Positions 1-10,225 of a stretch of DNA of 64,000 bases are shown one piece after another. Position 1 is the stretch's first letter; every line of letters starts with the position of its first letter. Source of the stretch: Yponomeuta sedellus (Eukaryota; Arthropoda; Insecta; Lepidoptera; Yponomeutidae); contig OW203732.1 of assembly GCA_934045075.1 (NCBI GenBank), forward strand, positions 14,114,201 through 14,178,200, written 5' to 3'. The translations under genes were made by a program, and so were the position numbers. The notes below the pieces were generated by a model. It was not told the DNA's origin and made no database searches. It worked only from the letters and a program-made list of their open reading frames with translations.

Positions 1-202
1 TTGTATGTTGTAATTATTAAGTATATCGTTTTTTTTCGACTGTACGAATAATGTAAAGTACGTACTGGAAAACATTAACCACTTTGATGTTAACGATTTC
101 TTTTCTGAATAACATTTTTCAATGTCTCCCATCAATTTCAAGGGTCAATATTATTGCCATTCCTCATATTAACTTAAACATTTTTTTTTTCTTAAATCTT
201 AC

Positions 203-410
203 CTTTTGTTCGATTTGGTCTTATTTTTCTTCGGTTTCGTGCTTTTTTTGGTCGCGTCAATTGGCTGCAGTTTCACGCTGACGGGATCGTAGGATTTCCT
301 CAGGATGTCGTTCATTTTCTCCAAAATATTGTCGACGAATCGGTTGTACTTTACTATGTAGACGGCTGGAACGGCGGGTTTCTTTGTGGTTGGTGATTCT
401 TCAAGGGCAC
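203..410 (-). CDS. Internal or terminal coding exon, Lys-rich unrecognised secreted-type protein
   Basis: On the minus strand a splice acceptor (ctctag) precedes position 410, and only one frame stays open, the phase-1 frame whose first two bases complete a Gly codon. It reads GALEESPTTKK, then YNRFVDNILEKMNDIL, then RKSYDPVSVKLQP, and ends in a very basic tail (KKSTKPKKNKTKSNK) with one N-glycosylation sequon, NKT. A good donor (AAAAG|GTAAGA) ends the exon at 203. If that donor is not used, an in-frame TAA follows at 201-199 and the exon would be terminal. No polyadenylation signal is evident below 197, which slightly favours splicing. The entry phase and GGTG start match the last exon of the acidic-protein gene at 3,726, and no separate signal-peptide exon was found between 411 and 3,149. 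It may therefore be an alternative 3' exon of that gene or part of a paralogue. I do not recognise the family. Confidence 0.5.
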
Positions 411-1748
411 CTAGAGGAGTGAAATTTGTTTTGTTTTTGTGTGTACTAAAGTTTTATTGTTCTTACTGTTAGCTTTGCTTACTACCTGAATTCCGTTGCA
501 GTTCGTAGTTTTGTAAGTTGATAGACAGTATAGTGTACACAAAAAAGGAATTATTCTATTTTGTGCGCAACTACTAAACGTCTCAGCATCTTTATGTGTT
601 TGCATATAAATTACTTCAACCTCTATGTATATTTATATGTATGTACCTATATAAAGTCCAACATTCAAGTATATTGTTATGAAATGAATAAGCTAATATA
701 CTAAATTCCACCCACTTGGCCTCCGTGGTGGAGTATGGCCTAACCTTGACGAGACCCGTGCCCCAGCAGTGGGGGCATACAAGGGTTGATATCAAATCGA
801 ATAAGCTAATTATACTCAAACTGGCTCTACTTAACCATACAGAATATAATGATAGTGTTACGTATTCAATTCACCTTCTATATCAACGAATTAATATTCA
901 TCCTCATTGATAACTATTATTGCTTGGATATTAATCTAAAAGGAACTCTCACTATTTTCACCGATGACTATGATTACGTAATCTTTAAACTGTTTCCACT
1001 GATGCAAATTCTTATAGAAAGTATAACTAATCTTGGGCATTTCGCAACAACTTTCATTATCCTAATTGCCGACCCCGTTTCTAAATAAGAGTTACGACTT
1101 CATTTCCAAAAGAAAGTTGAATGAACCATACTCGTGTTGACGCTGTTTACAATGCGAATTAAGTTCGTGAAGTAAATCGTCCGTTTAAAAATCCTTATTG
1201 CATCACAGCAGGGGAAACTTTCTCCAGCGCAAATATGTAATTTCTCTTTCAACCAAACCTGCAATCGGCAATGACGTCCCCGACGCTTAATTAAATATTT
1301 GGTTTTGTTGAGTTTTCAGTTTCATGATGGCACGCACGTCGCCAATGCGGGCGGCGCATAATGCATGCTCTTGGAAGCCGTTCGCATCGCACTGTGTCCG
1401 CACGCGACCGCCTAACAGTATATCGGTATCAGCTAGCCCCACTTGAATTCTAATAGAGCCGGTTCCAATTAATACGACCACTCAACGGTGGATTTTCTAT
1501 TTTCCACACGTAAAAGAAACCGCATGCCGATTCGTGCTCGACGAAATCTAAATGCGGCATCGATTCCAAGCTAGGCTTTGAAACTGTTAGTTTGTTACTT
1601 GCATTTAGGGCTTTTGTGCGACTTTCTGTTTACATTTTCAAGGCAAACGGGTACCTACAATTATTCATGATTGCGGTGTCATTCGTGATTGTCATAACTG
1701 TGCATTACATAATTTGTAGAAACTTCTGCCTGAACCGCGTTGCTCAAA
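411..1748. other. Intergenic or intronic, mostly unassigned
   Basis: Apart from a 3' fragment of the 5S-headed SINE at 707-803, no repeat or exon is recognised here. A 64-codon minus-strand frame near 1,287-1,481 starts at GTG directly after a stop and has no convincing splice sites. Confidence 0.5.
707..803 (+). mobile_element. 5S-headed SINE, 3' fragment
   Basis: The sequence runs 'cctccgtggtggagtatggc' through 'cccagcagtgggggcatac' to the family 3' end 'aagggttgatatc'. Only the last ~95 bp of the ~370-bp unit is present (compare the full copy at 22,029-22,398). This copy lacks the 'gcgatgcaggaag' segment. Confidence 0.85.
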
Positions 1749-1848
1749 ATGGCTGCGGTATTCCTTATGAGAAATGCGAAATCTCTGTCGCTTCGAGAAA
1801 TAGCTAAGAAGGTAAACGGAAGTCGGGTCCACATTCGAAGTCAAACAG
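1749..1848 (+). CDS. Possible first coding exon with mitochondrial-presequence-like N-terminus
   Basis: The start codon has a strong insect Kozak context (CAAAATGG). The exon encodes 33 residues, MAAVFLMRNAKSLSLREIA then KKVNGSRVHIRSQT, followed by a near-consensus donor CAG|GTGAGA at 1,848 (phase 1). The peptide has no acidic residue except one Glu and has regularly spaced Arg/Lys and Ser, ending HIRSQ, as in cleavable mitochondrial targeting sequences. The upstream sequence is richer in CG than its surroundings. An alternative weaker donor (AAG|GTAAAC) lies at 1,811. No convincing second exon was found on the plus strand, so this could be the 5' end of a gene with a very long first intron enclosing the minus-strand gene, an orphaned exon, or chance. 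The protein is not identified. Confidence 0.3.
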
Positions 1849-2928
1849 GTGAGAACGAGTTTTATTTGGGTCATGTGTGGCTCCTCGGCTCTCCCCGCGT
1901 TTCACGACGGCAAACATTTTGAAATTTCTCTTCTCGCATCTCATTACGTCCGTTTTCACTTATACGGAGAATCGTAATGCAAATTTCGCCGTTGAAAATT
2001 TGTCGCAGCGAGAGTAAACAAATGCTGTTTACTTTCTATCGGCGGGGCGTTTCAGTGAGATCGGGCTTCAAGGTCAGCGGAAACGTCAATTTGATTATCT
2101 ACTCAGCTAGTTTGTGGTGGTTATAATGGATTACCAATCATGTCGGTTGTATTCTAAGACGAGGCCCTCAAAAGCTAAACTCTACACTGATCCGTAATCC
2201 GAATTCGTCCGGCAAGGTCAAAGAAAGTGTCAAGGCTGTAGAAGAAATCGGGTTCATCGGACGGACGGCCGGGAAAGTAAGCGGACACATACCACTGGTG
2301 CGGCGGGGCTCTGGCGACCCCTTAACACACATCGATGGAACTAGTTCCTCCTTCGAGCATCCGCCGCGGGGGACCTGCTCGTTTCTAGACCGCTATCGCA
2401 TCGAGTCCATCCACCGATACTTTTAACGGCATCTCTCTTCGGTCATCAGCTCTCGGACCATCAAGGACAGGATAGGAAATAATTGGCTTGTGCGTTATAA
2501 TTACATATTTAGATAAATCGGTCAAAATGCTAGTCTTTACATAAACTGTAATAAATTATATATCTCCCTTTGAGGGAGCAATAGGAAGTGTAATAATATT
2601 TAGATATCATATATGCACAATATGGATACATATGGCCTCTGCATATACGTAATAGTTATGGATGAGGGGTTTATGAGGATAATTTATAAATACATGAGAT
2701 TATTGACTAGTATACGTTTATTGTAACAAACAAAAATTAAATTAATATGACTAGATAATGTCACTCGATTAACCGACAGAGAATGACTGAAACTTTAGCC
2801 AACTAGAGTTTTGACCGATATCGTGTGAAACTGACTTTACAGTAGTCGCCAGCAAGGCGAGCGAAAACGCACAAATCAATCAAAAGGTCTACGTAAAATT
2901 CACACAACAGTAAATTAAGAACAACAGA
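1849..2928. other. Unassigned, with a GC-richer block at 2,040-2,480
   Basis: No repeat family is recognised. The 2,040-2,480 block is clearly richer in G+C than its flanks but has no frame over 60 codons. It might be regulatory or an old coding remnant. A possible exon-like frame follows 'ggcgtttcag' at 2,060 but is short and ends in a stop. Confidence 0.4.
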
Positions 2929-2934
2929 TTTATT
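2929..2934 (-). terminator. Candidate polyadenylation signal (AATAAA)
   Basis: The minus strand reads AATAAA about 215 bp beyond the stop codon of the acidic-protein gene (stop at 3,151-3,149). It is the first canonical hexamer seen in a reasonable 3' UTR position. Assignment is by position only. Confidence 0.4.
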
Positions 2935-3148
2935 TCCAATAAATTGCCACGAGACCAGTGTGACATGATCTAGACATCAATTTAAATTCAACTCTCTTTA
3001 TCATACACTTGCACACATCAGACACACTCACTTAATAAATAAAATAAATTAGATAGAATAAATAAATAGTCAATAAATAGCTAAGCTAAAGGAGGGGACC
3101 GCGAGGGTCTCTCAGGTGGACAATGCTCCCGCGGGTCTACTCACTGAA

Positions 3149-3726
3149 CTATCTGAACTTTTTGTGCTCGGGGACGGCTGCCGCGGCGGATGTCGCTTTG
3201 GTTTTCTTTACTTTGGCGGTGTGGTTCGCTTTTTTCCCAGACTTTTTTGCGTGCACGACGCCCGCTTTCAACTTTTTTGACTCACGTGAGTGCTTGGCGG
3301 TGTTCCTGCCGAGGACGTCGTCGACGTCATCGTCGTCATCGTCGTCGTCTTCATCCTCGTCTTCGTCGTCGTCATCGTCGTCGTCGTCCTCGGGGTCGAG
3401 CGCGTCGGCGATGTCGTCTTCCTCATCATCGTCATCTTCAGTTTCTGCGGCGGCGGCGGCTTCTGAGATTGCTGCGGGAGCGGCCTCGACTTCTGCGCTG
3501 GCGGGTTCCTTCTGTGCCTCTGGCTCATCAGCCTCAGCGTCAGCTTCTGCTTCAGCAGCTTCGCCTTCTTCGGCGGCGTTTGCGGCGGCGGCGGCGACGT
3601 CTTCGGAGGAGGCGGCAGCGGCCGCGGGGGCGGGGGCAGAGGCAGCGGCCACGGTGTCGGCGGGTGCGACTACAGGCTGCACGGCTGCGGGTGACGCATC
3701 ATCATCATCATCATCGTCTTCTTCAC
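3149..3726 (-). CDS. Acidic secreted protein, coding exon 3 (terminal)
   Basis: The acceptor tgtccag|GTGAAG is entered in phase 1. The exon encodes residues 104-295 and ends at TAG (3,151-3,149). In order it holds GEED followed by an Asp run, a long Ala/Pro/Val stretch, an Ala/Glu-rich stretch (EEGEAAEAEADAEADEPEAQ), more Ala/Glu, and a second acidic block dominated by Asp with some Glu ending DVDDVLGR. A lysine-rich tail of about 53 residues follows (KHSRESKKLK..KKSGKKANHTAKVKKTK) with one sequon, NHT, and the C-terminus PEHKKFR. The chain is therefore charge-polarised: strongly acidic, then strongly basic. A cryptic GTGAGT donor lies inside the palindrome actcacgtgagt near 3,283-3,294. The low-complexity codons (GAC/GAT, GCG/GCC) also create long Ser- and Arg-rich frames on the opposite strand that are not genes. 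Confidence 0.85.
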
Positions 3727-3811
3727 CTGGACATAAAACGCGAACATAAGCCCCGTGTTTACACGCAGGGTATAACAATTTCAGGATTACTTTGCCATTA
3801 ACCAAACTTAC

Positions 3812-3913
3812 CGCCAAGGATGTCGTCGAAGAATCTCTCAAGATAGTCGTCGTCCTCGTCATCGTCGGCCTCGTCGTCATCGTCGTCGTCGTCATCATCG
3901 TCGTCATCGTCAC
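3812..3913 (-). CDS. Acidic secreted protein, coding exon 2
   Basis: This is a 102-nt symmetrical phase 1-1 exon with acceptor ttctag|GTGACG and donor GGCG|GTAAGT. It encodes G, then 13 Asp, EA, DDD, E, DDD, then YLERFFDDILG, residues 70-103. Because it is symmetrical it can be skipped without changing frame. The end motif FFDDILG resembles DEALAG at the end of exon 1 and DDVLG in exon 3, which suggests these acidic modules arose by internal duplication. The 85-bp intron that follows is a typical small insect intron. Confidence 0.85.
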
Positions 3914-4754
3914 CTAGAACAACGGAACATAAGCTTATCAGCTGACCCTTTTATTGTAAATAGTACCTACCCAAAAAATTGTTAAACTGTCAATAAATTA
4001 TTTCCTTCCCCAAAGGTGAATTCACTGAATTCAACTTAATCACGACATCTTAACGCTGTCACAACATTTGATTGTATCGACATAGGCATTTCACATGACA
4101 ACAACATGCCATATTTTTATCGTGCAATCCTTTGCAAGTCAAATTCCCATGAGATAATTGGTTTGCGAAATGCATTAGCTTTAATCGGAGTACTAAATAG
4201 AGCGAGCAGAACAATTTTATTTCAAGAAAAAACATCTGAGAATGTGCTTATGTCGAGAGTTGAAAACCACGTTACTTCATGCATTCGTAGCAACGATATA
4301 GGAGTAACGATATAACTACACAAAAGTGTGACCATTGCTGCTTTTAACCTTACGGTAGTACCTACGCACATACGATCGAAACGTAGAGTCAGGTTATTGA
4401 TGCAAACGCAGTCGTAAAAATTGTAAAAAAAAAATTAACACACTTGGAAACCATCTATCGTCCAGCATGGTGAGTTAATTAGATAATTAGCCTGTTAATC
4501 GTTCCACTGTACCTATGCAGTCGGAACTGATACGAAGCCGAGCGCTCAATCGATCAGTCTCCAGTGTAGCGTGTCGTGGCCGCAAGACTTTCCTCCACGA
4601 GTACACTAGAAAGCCAGGGGAGCGCCAATTTCTCTGATTGAGCCGTTCTGTTTGCATTAATTAACTTACCCGACGACTGACGTATGCCGCGGCGCATTCC
4701 GCCGTCAACTGTATACCTACTTGAGATTTTATATCAATTATAAATAATATATAC

Positions 4755-4904
4755 GGGGCCTCGTTGAAGGAAAATACCGTGAGAAAATCTCCGAGGTACT
4801 CACTGATTTCAGCGCTTGTAATAATCCACAATCCACATTTAGCAATAGTCTGCTTATTTCTAAGAGGCGTATGCTCTGCAGTCTGGGCAGTACGATGAGG
4901 CTAG
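4755..4904 (+). mobile_element. SINE family E, 3' fragment
   Basis: The segment 'gttgaaggaaaataccgtga' through 'tttcagcgcttgtaataatcc' matches the middle and 3' part of the family-E copy at 46,608-46,870 ('gtgaaggaaaacatcgtaag', 'cctcagcgcttg'). It is diverged and lacks the tRNA-like head. Confidence 0.55.
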
Positions 4905-4942
4905 CCGCGCGTTTCAAATGTTTCGACATTTGAAACGCGCGG
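4905..4942. repeat. Perfect 17-bp hairpin with TTCG loop
   Basis: The arm CCGCGCGTTTCAAATGT is followed by TTCG and the exact reverse complement ACATTTGAAACGCGCGG. The arms lie inside a larger, weaker inverted repeat (gcagtacgatgagg near 4,888 and ccatcgtactacc near 5,014). In RNA it would form a stable UUCG-capped stem. It lies in the large intron of the acidic-protein gene. Confidence 0.9.
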
Positions 4943-5311
4943 CGTTTCGCGACTTTCCAGTACATTGAATGTAAAATTCTGACATTTTACCGCCATAAAA
5001 CGCGTGACGCGTGCCATCGTACTACCCCGGCAGAAACGTATAACGCTCTCCTGCACTAAATATGAAGTGTGTTAAATATGAATTTGACTTTATATTTCGT
5101 AGGCTCGTCAGACTCCAGCTGGCTCGGCCTAATCTATTGAAAACCAGCTTTTGGCTAAATAATATACAGAATCAAGTATATTAAAGTTAACCTATGAATG
5201 ACACTGTGTGGTACGCACATATACGTTCGTAAATTAGATCGGGGTTTCCAGTTGTCAAGTCTGTTTATATCAAAACGCGCATTAGTTCATTTTTAGATGT
5301 AAAGTTTACTT

Positions 5312-5495
5312 CGTTATCAACCCTCGTAGTCTCCATACTCCATACATACTCCACCACGGGTGCCAAGTCCGGGTTGGTGTAGATTGTAAGACAGTGGCGG
5401 GCCTTACTGTCAGAAGTTATCAAGCCGCCCATAAGGCCTCTGACATGGCTTAACGACTGCCTTTATATGACAGCCGGTACCAACGGCTTAACTTA
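5312..5495 (-). mobile_element. 5S-headed SINE, 3' two-thirds
   Basis: The copy starts with the family 3' end (cgttatcaaccctcg) and runs through 'gtaagacagtggcgggcctt' to 'ccaacggctta'. It is 5' truncated and lacks the 5S-like head. Confidence 0.85.
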
Positions 5496-5657
5496 GACTT
5501 TTCTTTTCGTATTTGCAAAAATAACCCGTGAGGTATTTGAATAAGGTGCACATCTGTACAAGGCACATATACCAGTACTGTAAAAGAGACTTGACCATCC
5601 TTTGTCTATTAGACAGCTAGGAAACTTAAATGCCTACCATTAGATAGTAAGTACTTA

Positions 5658-5846
5658 CTAGCTGCGCCCCGCGGTGTTACCCACGGTTTATCGATTTTCC
5701 CATAGGAATAAGATATTTCCGTAGCCTAGGTGTTAATCCAGGGTGTCAGCTAACTCCATACCAAATTTTATTAAAATCTCTCCAACCGTTTAGCTAAGTA
5801 ACGAAATACACATTCACAAACTTTCGCCTTTATATTATTAGTGTGA
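5658..5846 (-). mobile_element. Non-autonomous Helitron-like element (189 bp)
   Basis: On the minus strand the element begins A|TCACACTAATA and ends GGGGCGCAGCTAG|T. These are the TC start, CTRR end and A-T insertion site expected of Helitrons, with no target-site duplication. A related copy lies at 39,324-39,531. It has no coding capacity. Confidence 0.75.
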
Positions 5847-5964
5847 TGATATTGAACTAGTACACTATCAACCTCGATGGTTACGCTTTTACTACTTTTA
5901 AACTCTTTATCATCCTCTGGACTCCTAAATAGGGTAGGGTTGTAACGTTGTATATAATTTTATA

Positions 5965-6220
5965 ATAATAAATAAACTCTGGAACGACTTTAGGTGTGGT
6001 TTTATTTGTTATAATATTGTAGTCATATTAACAGAAAACTGGATAAAAACGGATAAACGGAGAAGCAGGTAAAAAGTCAGATCTGGTCAAAGCGTAAAGT
6101 AGTAGTGATGAAAAATGAGAGAAATTGAAGAATGTGTGACGTAATTTAAATATTTGAAAATGATAGATGGAAAAAGAAATAAAAATGGTATGAAGAGGTT
6201 TGCACCGTTACAGGGTTAAG
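5965..6220 (+). repeat. Dispersed repeat R, copy 1
   Basis: This is the inverse of 39,545-39,790: 'actggataaaaacggataaa', 'aatgtgtgacgtaatttaaa' and 'gaggtttgcaccgttac' all reappear there as reverse complements. The type of element is not recognised. Confidence 0.7.
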
Positions 6221-6704
6221 TCTATCGGCACCTCGTAAATCATGACGAAATGGAAAAACTCGTAACGTAGACACAAAATCTTTTGCCAAGTGTATACAGA
6301 GGTTCCATTACGATATCAACTGTCACACTGTGGATCGATCTGCATGTGGTAGTAACACGTTTCTTCCTGTATTTAACTATTTTATAATATATCTTAAGAA
6401 TATATCCTCCCGTAAGACATTATAGCTAAGTAGTTGACAGCTGTCAGTTGGCCAGCTGCGTGCAGTTGGCCAAAGTGCTTTAAAGTCATAAACAGCTAGT
6501 AACAGTAGACTAGCAAATTTCGGGTGTGCCAGAAACTGGGTGTAAGAATAGTTGGCGCAGTAGAGTTTGAAGAATCCCACTATCCACTCCTGACTCCATC
6601 TTCAGATTAGTTCGATAATACCAAATTATAGTTTGACATTTAAATTTCATGCATTTGCAAAGATCTAAATGGATATGATTGCCAGAAGGGAAGGAATTTT
6701 TTTT

Positions 6705-6830
6705 AGTCAGCCGTCTTTAGTCCCACTGCTGGGCAAAGGCCTCCATGGGCTTTCATACCTCCATGTCTTGAGCAGTTATCTCCCATCCGGGAAAGAAAGT
6801 TGAGAGATAGTCCCGCCATCAACGCTTTGA
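6705..6830 (-). mobile_element. LINE 3'-end fragment
   Basis: The minus strand reads 'gaggcctttgcccagcagtg' then 'ggactaaagacggctgact', the characteristic lepidopteran LINE 3' terminus. Only the last ~120 bp remains. Confidence 0.6.
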
Positions 6831-7619
6831 TTTTTTTTAATATAAGATTATAGTTAAAAAAATCTTTAAGTAGGTAAACGTGACCTAAATGTAATCAACT
6901 ACAACTGCTAAATGATACCCATACTCTAACACAATATATTTATTGAATTTCAGAAGTTGGTTTTAAAACGGAATTTCTAACTTTGTCATGTATTAATCAC
7001 ACAGTGACTTATTAAGTCAAGTACAAGTACAGCTAGTAAAAGCGTGTTAAAAATACTCAAGTCGGTACCTAACTACTTTACCTTTCAAATGTATAATAAA
7101 TGTTTGTTTGATTCTATTATTCGTTCGCTCCCAAAGCGCTCAGTGTTTGACAGATAATCTGACAAACAAATTCTGTTGTATATTTAATTCGGATTTAAAC
7201 AAGCCTATACAATGAAAAGCGGCGGTAGAGTAAGTGAAAGCTAAAAGTATGAATAACATATTTTTCCTAAAAGCGAAATGTCAACGAAGTTCCATGTAAT
7301 TGAAGACTACAATTTTGTGGAGTTCCTAACACACAATATCGAACGACCATACATAGACAGACATTTGATCGACAACGATAGGTCGATTGTTAATTAGAAC
7401 GAAAGCTGAAAAGCACGAATGTTCGGTACAATCGGTATTTCAATAATTTAATGTAATGGGAGCAGCCTGGAAACATCTACTTTGTATTATTGTTTTTCTG
7501 GAATGATCTTATCTTAGTAAAATACAGGGCTGCAGAAGACCAGGGAGCTAATTCTCACTTCATTACCAAAAAGGGCGTATACTACTCTAAGGCTTATGTC
7601 TTGGAATTCTACGTAAAAA

Positions 7620-7740
7620 GTCAAGCGACAGCCAAAATCTGTATTCTGAACGCCATGCTAGATTGATTCGGATGAAAAAAATATGTCTTTATAAATGTTA
7701 AATTTTTATGTACAATAAAGTGTTCTCTATCTATCTCTCT
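7620..7740 (+). mobile_element. LINE or SINE 3' tail
   Basis: The terminus 'tgtacaataaagtgttct' followed by a short (tatc)n matches the tails at 20,194-20,345, 36,060-36,656 and 51,060. These are the 3' ends of an element that finishes in a tetranucleotide repeat. Confidence 0.5.
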
Positions 7741-7803
7741 AATGATAAATGTCGAGTTATCTTATCTCATTTTCAAGCGACAAATGTCTAAGCCTTCGAC
7801 TAT

Positions 7804-7968
7804 TTTGCGTCTACGCTTTCAATTCGCATGGGCGAGAATCGGCCCCCAGGCCGTAGAAGAACTCACTGGCTGCAAAGCTTGGCTGAATGGTTTCAGACAG
7901 GCACCAACAATTTGTTCCGAGTCGCCACATCACGGGTTACAGAGACCAAAATGATAGCCGACCTCTGA
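7804..7968 (+). pseudogene. LINE ORF2 C-terminal fragment
   Basis: The frame encodes RMGENRPPGRRRTHWLQSLA, then EWFQTGTNNLFRVATSRVTE and TKMIADL with a stop at 7,966-7,968. The GR-rich stretch, 'TxWL..L.EW', 'LFR.A..R' and 'MIA.L' order is that of the C-terminal tail after the reverse transcriptase in endonuclease-RT LINEs. The upstream part is gone. The 3' flank ends 'acaataaagataaaaaaag' near 8,060, a plausible LINE tail. Confidence 0.6.
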
Positions 7969-8065
7969 TAGGAGATGGTACTATAAGGAGAAGAAGGAAT
8001 CGTCTGCGCAATAACATATTTTTTCGACTGAATTCCATACAATAAAGATAAAAAAAGAATAAAAA

Positions 8066-9689
8066 CTGAAAATCTTAATTTATGAACCTGACATAATGTT
8101 TATATCTCTTCTCCAAATAACCCTACTAATAGCCGCTATGGTTTTACTAAGCATCTACACAATTGTGTGACCAAAAAAATAACCAAAAGTCAGCTGGGAT
8201 TTTTACTAACATTGCTAACTTGCTTAGTAAGCCGGGCGAAATGGGAGTGGAAGTCTTCCGGAAGTGGTATTGGCAATATTCCCAAGCCGACATCACTAGG
8301 CATACTATTCTGCATCCTGCTTTTGTCAGAATTTAATATTATGTATTTATTTACGGAACGCACTCGTAACACTTTCACGGGCGTAAACTTGACTTTTAAT
8401 TAATTTCATCGCGACCTAGAATTTGGAACGAGCCGCTTGTACCTATTTTGTATGGAATGAGGCGCCTTGCAGAAAGAAAGCAGTGGAATACACTTCAGAT
8501 TGATTGAAATTATACTAAATTAACTCTTACGCCGTATTTGCCGCTTAGCAGACACAGATATTTTGGGTAGCTTATATACGTCCCACTGCAGGGCGCAGAT
8601 CTTCTCTCAGAGAGAGTGTTTGGGTTTAATTACCACGCGTGCCCACAACAGATTGGTAATTTCAGTTGTAGAGAATTGTGTGAACTCCTCAGACACCAAA
8701 TAACACTTGAATATTTTATCCAAACTTTAATCAAGTCCACTCAACAAGCTTAAATAAGTATCAGAAACTGCAACTAATAAATGCGGGTATTCCAAAGATT
8801 CTTTTGAGAATCGTGTTGAACCTAAACGAAATTTGTAAAAAATGTTTATGAAGTCTCACAGGTAGGCTTTATGATAAATGACTTCATAACTCAAAGTCCG
8901 TTTTAAAGAGAAACTAATGATTCATTAATCATAATTGAATGCCGTCTTTATCACTCAAGAAATCCTTTAAAAGAGAAAGCTTTCAACGCGAAGATTTACT
9001 ACCAATATTAAACTTCTATTTCATCTCTAAATGGGATGTTATGGCTAAGACGTCTCAGAAAAACATAAGTATCTGCCTACAGCCTAATCAATCATGAAAG
9101 AATTTATAACGTATTTGTCGAGTTCACAAAACTATCAAATTCTCGTAATGACGATTAATACTGTGCAGAATAATCCGAGTGTTTACTCGTAAACCATCTC
9201 AAATTTCACGTATATATTAAAAGCTACTATTTTAATATAAAATTTTTAAACGCAATTCGTGTTATCATTTCATAACACATAATGGTTACTAAAATTCGAG
9301 GCTATGTTTGTTTCTTGAGATGATCCTTAGTTAATAGAGATAATTTCAGAACTATGGGCTTGATGGGTTAATGTAAGATAATGCTAGAGAGATTGTTGTG
9401 AAAGGTTGGCTTTAGTTCTGTAATTATTTCGTATTTTCTGTTAATTTACAAGAACTTTGTAAATAAATTTAGTTCAAAAGATAGATCACTTCAGCCCTGA
9501 AATGATTTATCAATCGCCTTTTTTACAATAGCATGCTATGGCATTTATCCATGCAAAGTGTTAATTCATGTTATATGTCCAACTAATAAATCCATGTTGT
9601 ACCTCATTACTGTTCTATCAAAGAGTTACACAGATAATCACCAATTAGGTAAGAACTCCAGTCTAATTTTTCAAGTAAAATATTCTTAC
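8066..9689. other. Intronic sequence, one SINE remnant
   Basis: This lies inside the 6.7-kb intron. Only the family-E remnant at 8,575-8,705 is recognised. The remainder is AT-rich with no exon or repeat that I can support. Confidence 0.5.
8575..8705 (-). mobile_element. SINE family E, 3' tail remnant
   Basis: The minus strand reads gtgtctgaggagttc, then 'gtgggcacgcgtggtaatta' and a ctctctctgagaga stretch, as at 20,600-20,710 and 61,195-61,320. Confidence 0.55.
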
Positions 9690-9865
9690 GTCTGATTACC
9701 ATGCTAAAGGTCGAGGGTTCGATTTCCACTTTCGGCCACCGTACGTTTTTACAAATGGCCTCAGTCTGGGTGTGTTTCCATTTCGTTTGTGATGTCCTTG
9801 CCCGGTTACCATAGTACAGGGTATCCTAGTTTGGGACCAGGCTAAGTGATTGTGTTATATGGAAT
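9690..9865 (+). mobile_element. SINE family D (tRNA-headed)
   Basis: A tRNA-like B box (gtcgagggttcgatttcc) is followed by the family body: 'ctcagtctgggtgtgtttcc', 'cagggtatcctagtttggga' and 'ccaggctaagtgattgtgtt'. The tail is an AT-rich tattatta stretch. Other copies are at 13,600 and 15,690. Confidence 0.7.
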
Positions 9866-10139
9866 TATTATTATATAATCTCCTGATGTTTATACAACAC
9901 TGTCTAGATGATGCGGAAACATTCTAGCCCGCGATGAATGGTGTGGATCTCTTAAGATGCTTTGTTACAACTGCCGGTACCGTTGCCAGCCATTGAAACG
10001 GTACCGCCTATCAACAGGTCACTCTACTCGGCTGTTTTGAATAAACTGAATTAGCTAAAATGAATAATTTTATGCTGAATTCCAGAAGTTAAAAGAGCTT
10101 TCAGGAACTGCTACGTAGATTTCAATGGTTTATTGTCGC

Positions 10140-10225
10140 ATTCCTCGTCAAAGTATGCTTAGATTACAACAAAGCACAGAGTATCCTACTTTGACACTAG
10201 GATGAGTGATTGAGTTGTGTGGAAT
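10140..10225 (+). mobile_element. SINE family D, 3' fragment
   Basis: The segment 'gcacagagtatcctactttg' to 'gagtgattgagttgtgtgg' matches the 3' part of family D. Confidence 0.5.

Noticed and set aside
3123..3801. Long Ser-rich and Arg-rich plus-strand open frames (203-208 codons)
   Set aside because: They are antisense shadows of the GAC/GAT- and GCG-rich terminal exon of the minus-strand acidic-protein gene; no start context or splice signals support them.
3149..3913. Single 254-codon minus-strand frame read straight through exons 2 and 3
   Set aside because: The 85-bp segment between 3,811 and 3,727 has GT-AG borders with matching phases, and the Met/Thr-rich start is the acidic exon in the wrong frame.
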